DNA from: Holothuria scabra
Lineage: Eukaryota; Echinodermata; Holothuroidea; Aspidochirotida; Holothuriidae
NCBI GenBank assembly: GCA_037179385.1
Contig: CM074181.1
Location: forward strand, 53,538,559 to 53,602,558
DNA: 64,000 nucleotides
Direction of reading: 5' to 3'
Shown here one piece after another: positions 57,311 through 64,000 of this stretch (position 1 is the first letter of the stretch; the number at the start of each line of letters is the position of its first letter). Position numbers and translations under genes: made by a program. Below the pieces are notes generated by a model. That model worked only from the letters and a program-made list of their open reading frames with translations, was not told where the DNA came from and did no database searches.

Positions 57311-60300
57311 AACCCTTTACCGTTGTTTGGGTCCTTTTGGACCCATGCGGAGAGCTCGGCTGTCACACATCTTTACCGTTTCACGCGGACCTCGAGACTG
57401 CGAGTAGCTACCCGAAAAATCGGCCACAAGGGCGAGAGAGTCAGTAGTTTAATTTCACGGGGTCAATGGCCTACGGAAGCCGATGCGGGACGGGCTACGT
57501 CCGCTTTTCCGCCCAATCCCGAGGCGCGCAAATATGCCCCGATCGGAGCACAGCGGTAAAGGGTTAAGCTAAAAATACCTGCACCACTCGGCCAAAGGTT
57601 TACGTGCACACACGCAGAGACAGTGGCCTCAGCTTTGCAGTAAGCACGCCTCGCGGGCTTAGTTCAACCCTTTACCGTTGTTTGGGTGCTTTTGGACCCA
57701 TGCGGAGAGCTCGGCTGTCACACATCTTTACCGTTTCACGCGGAGCTCGAAACTGCGAGTAGCTACCCGAAAAATCGGCCACAAGAGCGAGAGAGACAGT
57801 AGTTTAAGGTCACGGGGTCAATGGCCTACGGAAGCCGATGCGGGGCGGGCTACGTCCGCTTTTCCGCCCAATCCCGAGGCGCGCAAATATGCCCCGATCG
57901 GAGCACAACGGTAAAGGGTTAAGCTAAAAATGCCTGCACCACTCGGCCAAAGGTTTACGTGCACACACGCAGAGACAGTGGCCTCAGTTTTGCAGTAAGC
58001 ACGCCTCGCGGGCTTAGTTCAACCCTTTACCGTTGTTTGGGTCCTTTTGGACCCATGCGGAGAGCTCGGCTGTCACACATCTTTACCGTTTCACGCGGAG
58101 CTCGAAACTGCGAGTAGCTACCCGAAAAATCGGCCACAAGAGCGAGAGAGACAGTAGTTTAAGGTCACGGGGTCAATGGCCTACGGAAGCCGATGCGGGA
58201 CGGGCTACGTCCGCTTTTCCGCCCAATCCCGAGGCGCGCAAATATGCCCCGATCGGAGCACAACGGTAAAGGGTTAAGCTAAAAATGCCTGCACCACTCG
58301 GCCAAAGGTTTACGTGCACACACGCAGAGACAGTGGCCTCAGTTTTGCAGTAAGCACGCCTCGCGGGCTTAGTTCAACCCTTTACCGTTGTTTGGGTCCT
58401 TTTGGACCCATGCGGAGAGCTCGGCTGTCACACATCTTTACCGTTTCACGCGGAGCTCGAAACTGCGAGTAGCTACCCGAAAATTCGGCCACAAGAGCGA
58501 GAGAGACAGTAGTTTAAGGTCACGGGGTCAATGGCCTACGGAAGCCGATGCGGGGCGGGCTACGTCCGCTTTTCCGCCCAATCCCGAGGCGCCCAAATAT
58601 TCCCCGATCGGAGCACAACGGTAAAGGGTTAAGCTAAAAATGCCTGCACCACTCGGCCAAAGGTTTACGTGCACACACGCAGAGACAGTGGCCTCAGTTT
58701 TGCAGTAAGCACGCCTCGCGGGCTTAGTTCAACCCTTTACCGTTGTTTGGGTCCTTTTGGACCCATGCGGAGAGCTCGGCTGTCACACATCTTTACCGTT
58801 TCACACGGAGCTCGAAACTGCGAGTAGCTACCCGAAAATTCGGCCACAAGAGCGAGAGAGACAGTAGTTTAAGGTCACGGGGTCAATGGCCTACGGAAGC
58901 CGATGCGGGGCGGGCTACGTCCGCTTTTCCGCCCAATCCCGAGGCGCCCAAATATTCCCCGATCGGAGCACAACGGTAAAGGGTTAAGCTAAAAATGCCT
59001 GCACCACTCGGCCAAAGGTTTACGTGCACACACGCAGAGACAGTGGCCTCAGCTTTGCAGTAAGCACGCCTCGCGGGCTTAGTTCAACCCTTTACCGTTG
59101 TTTGGGTCCTTTTGGACCCATGCGGAGAGCTCGGCTGTCACACATCTTTACCGTTTCACGCGAAGCTCGAAACTGCGAGTAGCTACCCGAAAATTCGGCC
59201 ACAAGAGCGAGAGAGACAGTAGTTTAAGGTCACGGGGTCAATTGCCTACGGAAGCCGATGCGGGGCGGGCTACGTCCGCTTTTCCGCCCAATCCCGAGGC
59301 GCGCAAATATGCCCCGATCGGAGCACAACGGTAAAGGGTTAAGCTAAAAATATCTGCACCACTCGGCCAAAGGTTTACGTGCACACACGCAGAGACAGTG
59401 GCCTCAGCTTTGCAGTAAGCACGCCTCGCGGGCTTAGTTCAACCCTTTACCGTTGTTTGGGTCCTTTTGGACCCATGCGGAGAGCTCGGCTGTCACACAT
59501 CTTTACCCTTTCACGCGGACCTCGAGACTGCGAGTAGCTACCCGAAAAATCGGCCACAAGGGCGAGAGAGTCAGTAGTTTAATTTCACGGGGTCAATGGC
59601 CTACGGAAGCCGATGCGGGACGGGCTACGTCCGCTTTTCCGCCCAATCCCGAGGCGCGCAAATATGCCCCGATCGGAGCACAGCGGTAAAGGGTTAAGCT
59701 AAAAATACCTGCACCACTCGGCCAAAGGTTTACGTGCACACACGCAGAGACAGTGGCCTCAGCTTTGCAGTAAGCACGCCTCGCGGGCTTAGTTCAACCC
59801 TTTACCGTTGTTTGGGTCCTTTTGGACCCATGCGGAGAGCTCGGCTGTCACACATCTTTACCGTTTCACGCGGAGCTCGAGACTGCGAGTAGCTACCCGA
59901 AAATTCGGCCACAAGGGCGAGAGAAGCAGTAGTTTAAGGTCACGGGGTCAATGGCCTACGGAAGCCGATGCGGGGCGGGCTACGTCCGCTTTTCCGCCCA
60001 ATCCCGAGGCGCGCTAATATGCCCCGATCGGAGCACAGCGGTAAAGGGTTAAGCTAAAAATATCTGCACCACTCGGCCAAAGGTTTACGTGCACACACGC
60101 AGAGACAGTGGCCTCAGCTTTGCAGTAAGCACGCCTCGCGGGCTTAGTTCAACCCTTTACCGTTGTTTGGGTCCTTTTGGACCCATGCGGAGAGCTCGGC
60201 TGTCACACATCTTTACCGTTTCACGCGGAGCTCGAGACTGCGAGTAGCTACCCCGAAAATTCGGCCACAAGGGCGAGAGAGACAGTAGTTTAAGGTCACG

Positions 60301-62995
60301 GGGTCAATGGCCTACGGAAGCCGATGCGGGGCGGGCTACGTCCGCTTTTCCGCCCAATCCCGAGGCGCGCAAATATGCCCCGATCGGAGCACAACGGTAA
60401 AGGGTTAAGCTAAAAATACCTGCACCACTCGGGCAAAGGTTTACGTGCACACACGCAGAGACAGTGGCCTCAGCTTTGCAGTAAGCACGCCTCGCGGGCT
60501 TAGTTCAACCCTTTACCGTTGTTTGGGTCCTTTTGGACCCATGCGGAGAGCTCGGCTGTCACACATCTTTACCGTTTCACGCGGAGCTCGAGACTGCGAG
60601 TAGCTAACCGAAAAATCGGCCAGAAGGGCGAGAGAGGCAGTAGTTTAAGGTCACGGGGTCAATGGCCTACGGAAGCCGATGCGGGGCGGGCTACGTCCGC
60701 TTTTCCGCCCAATCCCGAGGCGCGCAAATATGCCCCGATCGGAGCACAACGGTAAAGGGTTAAGCTAAAAATACCTGCACCACTCGGCCAAAGGTTTACG
60801 TGCACACACGCAGAGACAGTGGCCTCAGCTTTGCAGTAAGCACGCCTCGCGGGCTTAGTTCAACCCTTTACCGTTGTTTGGGTCCTTTTGGACCCATGCG
60901 GAGAGCTCGGCTGTCACACATCTTTACCGTTTCACGCGGAGCTCGAGACTGCGAGTAGCTACCCGAAAATTCGGCCACAAGGGCGAGAGAGGCAGTAGTT
61001 TAAGGTCACGGGGTCAATGGCCTACGGAAGCCGATGCGGGGCGGGCTACGTCCGCTTTTCCGCCCAATCCCGAGGCGCGCAAATATGCCCCGATCGGAGC
61101 ACAACGGTAAAGGGTTAAGCTAAAAATACCTGCACCACTCGGCCAAAGGTTAACGTGCACACACGCAGAGACAGTGGCCTCAGCTTTGCAGTAAGCACGC
61201 CTCGCGGGCTTAGTTCAACCCTTTACCGTTGTTTGGGTCCTTTTGGACCCATGCGGAGAGCTCGGCTGTCACACATCTTTACCGTTTCACGCGGAGCTCG
61301 AGACTGCGAGTAGCTACCCGAAAATTCGGCCACAAGGGCGAGAGAGGCAGTAGTTTAAGGTCACGGGGTCAATGGCCTACGGAAGCCGATGCGGGGCGGG
61401 CTACGTCCGCTTTTCCGCCCAATCCCGAGGCGCGCAAATATGCCCCGATCGGAGCACAACGGTTAAGGGTTAAGCTAAAAATACCTGCACCACTCGGGCA
61501 AAGGTTTACGTGCACACACGCAGAGACAGTGGCCTCAGCTTTGCAGTAAGCACGCCTCGCGGGCTTAGTTCAACCCTTTACCGTTGTTTGGGTCCTTTTG
61601 GACCCATGCGGAGAGCTCGGCTGTCACACATCTTTACCGTTTCACGCGGAGCTCGAGACTGCGAGTAGCTACCCCGAAAATTCGGCCACAAGGGCGAGAG
61701 AGGCAGAAGTTTAAGGTCACGGGGTCAATGGCCTACGGAAGCCGATGCGGGGCGGGCTACGTCCGCTTTTCCGCAGAATCCCGAGGCGCGCAAATATGCC
61801 CCGATCGGAGCACAACGGTAAAGGGTTAAGCTAAAAATACCTGCACCACTCGGCCAAAGGTTTACGTGCACACACGCAGAGACAGTGGCCTCAGCTTTGC
61901 AGTAAGCACGCCTCGCGGGCTTAGTTCAACCCTTTACCGTTGTTTGGGTCCTTTTGGACCCATGCGGAGAGCTCGGCTGTCACACATCTTTACCGTTTCA
62001 CGCGGAGCTCGAGACTGCGAGTAGCTACCCCGAAAATTCGGCCACAAGGGCGAGAGAGGCAGTAGTTTAAGGTCACGGGGTCAATGGCCTACGGAAGCCG
62101 ATGCGGGGCGGGCTACGTCCGCTTTTCCGCCCAATACCGAGGCGCGCAAATATGCCCCGATCGGAGCACAACGGTAAAGGGTTAAGCTAAAAATACCTGC
62201 ACCACTCGGCCAAAGGTTTACGTGCACACACGCAGAGACAGTGGCCTCAGCTTTGCAGTAAGCACGCCTCGCGGGCTTAGTTCAACCCTTTACCGTTGTT
62301 TGGGTCCTTTTGAACCCATGCGGAGAGCTCGGCTGTCACACATCTTTACCGTTTCACGCGGAGCTCGAGACTGCGAGTAGCTACCCCGAAAATTCGGCCA
62401 CAAGGGCGAGAGAGGCAGTAGTTTAAGGTCACGGGGTCAATGGCCTACGGAAGCCGATGCGGGGCGGGCTACGTCCGCTTTTCCGCCCAATCCCGAGGCG
62501 CGCAAATATGCCCCGATCGGAGCACAACGGTAAAGGGTTAAGCTAAAAATACCTGCACCACTCGGCCAAAGGTTTACGTGCACACACGCAGAGACAGTGG
62601 CCTCAGCTTTGCAGTAAGCACGCCTCGCGGGCTTAGTTCAACCCTTTACCGTTGTTTGGGTCCTTTTGGACCCATGCGGAGAGCTCGGCTGTCACACATC
62701 TTTACCGTTTCACGCGGAGCTCGAGACTGCGAGTAGCTACCCCGAAAATTCGGCCACAAGGGCGAGAGAGGCAGTAGTTTAAGGTCACGGGGTCAATGGC
62801 CTACGGAAGCCGATGCGGGGCGGGCTACGTCCGCTTTTCCGCCCAATCCCGAGGCGCGCAAATATGCCCCGATCGGAGCACAACGGTAAAGGGTTAAGCT
62901 AAAAATACCTGCACCACTCGGCCAAAGGTTTACGTGCACACACGCAGAGACAGTGGCCTCAGCTTTGCAGTAAGCACGCCTCGCGGGCTTAGTTC
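57311..62995 (+). repeat. Higher-order block of the satellite, copy 2 (16 units)
   Basis: Units 27 to 42 match copy 1 in order, except that one of the two nearly identical units at 54467 and 54822 is represented only once (60507). From there the offset falls from about 6040 to 5685 bp. Confidence 0.8.
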
Positions 62996-64000
62996 AACCC
63001 TTTACCGTTGTTTGGGTCCTTTTGGACCCATGCGGAGAGCTCGGCTGTCACACATCTTTACCGTTTCACGCGGAGCTCGAGACTGCGAGTAGCTACCCCG
63101 AAAATTCGGCCACAAGGGCGAGAGAGGCAGTAGTTTAAGGTCACGGGGTCAATGGCCTACGGAAGCCGATGCGGGGCGGGCTACGTCCGCTTTTCCGCCC
63201 AATCCCGAGGCGCGCAAATATGCCCCGATCGGAGCACAACGGTAAAGGGTTAAGCTACAAATACCTGCACCACTCGGCCAAAGGTTTACGTGCACACACG
63301 CAGAGACAGTGGCCTCAGCTTTGCAGTAAGCACGCCTCGCGGGCTTAGTTCAACCCTTTACCGTTGTTTGGGTCCTTTTGGACCCATGCGGAGAGCTCGG
63401 CTGTCACACATCTTTACCGTTTCACGCGGAGCTCGAGACTGCGAGTAGCTACCCCGAAAATTCGGCCACAAGGGTGAGAGAGGCAGTAGTTTAAGGTCAC
63501 GGGGTCAATGGCCTACGGAAGCCGATGCGGGGCGGGCTACGTCCGCTTTTCCGCCCAATCCCGAGGCGCGCAAATATGCCACGATCGGAGCACAACGGTA
63601 AAGGGTTAAGCTAAAAATACCTGCACCACTCGGCCAAAGGTTTACGTGCACACACGCAGAGACAGTGGCCTCAGCTTTGCAGTAAGCACGCCTCGCGGGC
63701 TTAGTTCAACCCTTTACCGTTGTTTGGGTCCTTTTGGACCCATGCGGAGAGCTCGGCTGTCACACATCTTTACCGTTTCACGCGGAGCTCGAGACTGCGA
63801 GTAGCTACCCCGAAAATTCGGCCACAAGGGCGAGAGAGGCAGTAGTTTAAGGTCACGGGGTCAATGGCTTACGGAAGCCGATGCGGGGCGGGCTACGTCC
63901 GCTTTACGGCCCAATCCCGAGGCGCGCAAATATGCCCCGATCGGAGCACAACGGTAAAGGGTTAAGCTAAAAATACCTGCACCACTCGGCCAAAGGTTTA

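Larger units (their letters stand above)
48076..64000 (+). repeat. Satellite array, 355/356-bp unit, 44 full units plus a partial one
   Basis: Unit starts (AACCCTTTACCG) fall every 355 or 356 bp from 48076 to 63708; the array runs off the window. Units with one extra C in ACCCCGAAAA, or an extra G near 51730, are 356 bp. Each unit is a 255-bp block with 16-bp perfect inverted ends plus a 100-bp linker (AAGCTAAAAAT...GGGCTTAGTTC). Inside the block is GGGTCCTTTTGGACCC, a 6-bp perfect hairpin. The sequence is GC- and CpG-rich against AT-rich flanks. Units differ at few positions; a three-state variant in the linker (ATATCTG, ATGCCTG, ATACCTG) helps sort subfamilies. A 78-codon open frame is seen in most units but has no ATG and is broken in the 356-bp units, so I treat the array as non-coding. 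Confidence 0.97.

Noticed and set aside
48088..61829. Repeated 78-codon open frames (TTG start) as a tandem gene family
   Set aside because: No ATG, no splice or promoter signals, broken by one-base indels in many units; explained by satellite homogenisation.
48076..64000. CRISPR-like array
   Set aside because: Regular spacing, but the unit is 355 bp with no short-repeat/variable-spacer pattern and the genome is eukaryotic.

Overview
This is a 64 kb piece of a eukaryotic, intron-bearing, AT-rich animal genome, crowded with mobile elements and repeats. There is no bacterial or viral gene organisation. A marine invertebrate deuterostome, most likely an echinoderm, fits best: the Ty3/Gypsy element has the Gmr1-type pol order (integrase before reverse transcriptase), described from deuterostomes, and AGGCCTA-rich single-copy DNA of the kind I associate with echinoderms is present. 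The species cannot be fixed from the sequence.

Layout. 1-5.2 kb: AT-rich DNA with a 137-bp perfect inverted repeat (70-386), a small hairpin element (1440-1575) and a two-copy tandem repeat (4709-5215). 5.2-10.4 kb: an insertion bounded by inverted arrays of GAAGACC-type subrepeats, splitting the second copy of that tandem repeat, with two further TIR elements nested inside (7015-7972 and 9255-9501). 11-24.5 kb: mostly non-coding, with a dispersed repeat, a dead non-LTR retrotransposon reverse transcriptase (minus strand, 13.3-14.15 kb), a tRNA-derived SINE (17.0-17.5 kb), candidate host exons (minus strand near 18.2 and 19.2 kb; plus strand at 22433-22535 behind a ZNF143-like promoter motif) and a GC-rich foldback minisatellite (22.8-23.0 kb). 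24564-31187: a nearly complete Gmr1-like LTR retrotransposon on the minus strand, with near-identical LTRs, polypurine tract, candidate primer site, open integrase and RT/RNase H frames, and broken gag and protease. 31-38.7 kb: non-coding DNA with an AGGCCTA-rich block, a hAT MITE with perfect 8-bp target duplication (36109-36591) and a second GC-rich foldback copy. 38729-42418: a multi-lesion pseudogene of a large cysteine-rich protein, with a CXC-like C-terminus interrupted by a canonical intron. 43.4-47.2 kb: small MITEs, a diverged five-unit tandem repeat, a hairpin and a local duplication. 48076 to the window end: at least 44 complete units of a 355/356-bp satellite.

The most interesting structure is the satellite. 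Each unit is a 255-bp block with 16-bp perfect inverted termini (AACCCTTTACCGTTGT / ACAACGGTAAAGGGTT) plus a 100-bp linker. In the first unit the block is flanked by TTAA on both sides and starts CCCTTTACCG, like a piggyBac-type non-autonomous transposon, so the array appears to be a transposon turned into a satellite. Shared variants also show a 17-unit (about 6.04 kb) duplication, a nested 6-unit (about 2.13 kb) repeat and one chimeric unit near the crossover.

No two genes here form an evident pathway. The coding capacity is essentially selfish DNA, one decayed family member and a few weakly supported host exons. Several frame breaks lie in homopolymers, so some could be sequence errors rather than mutations.
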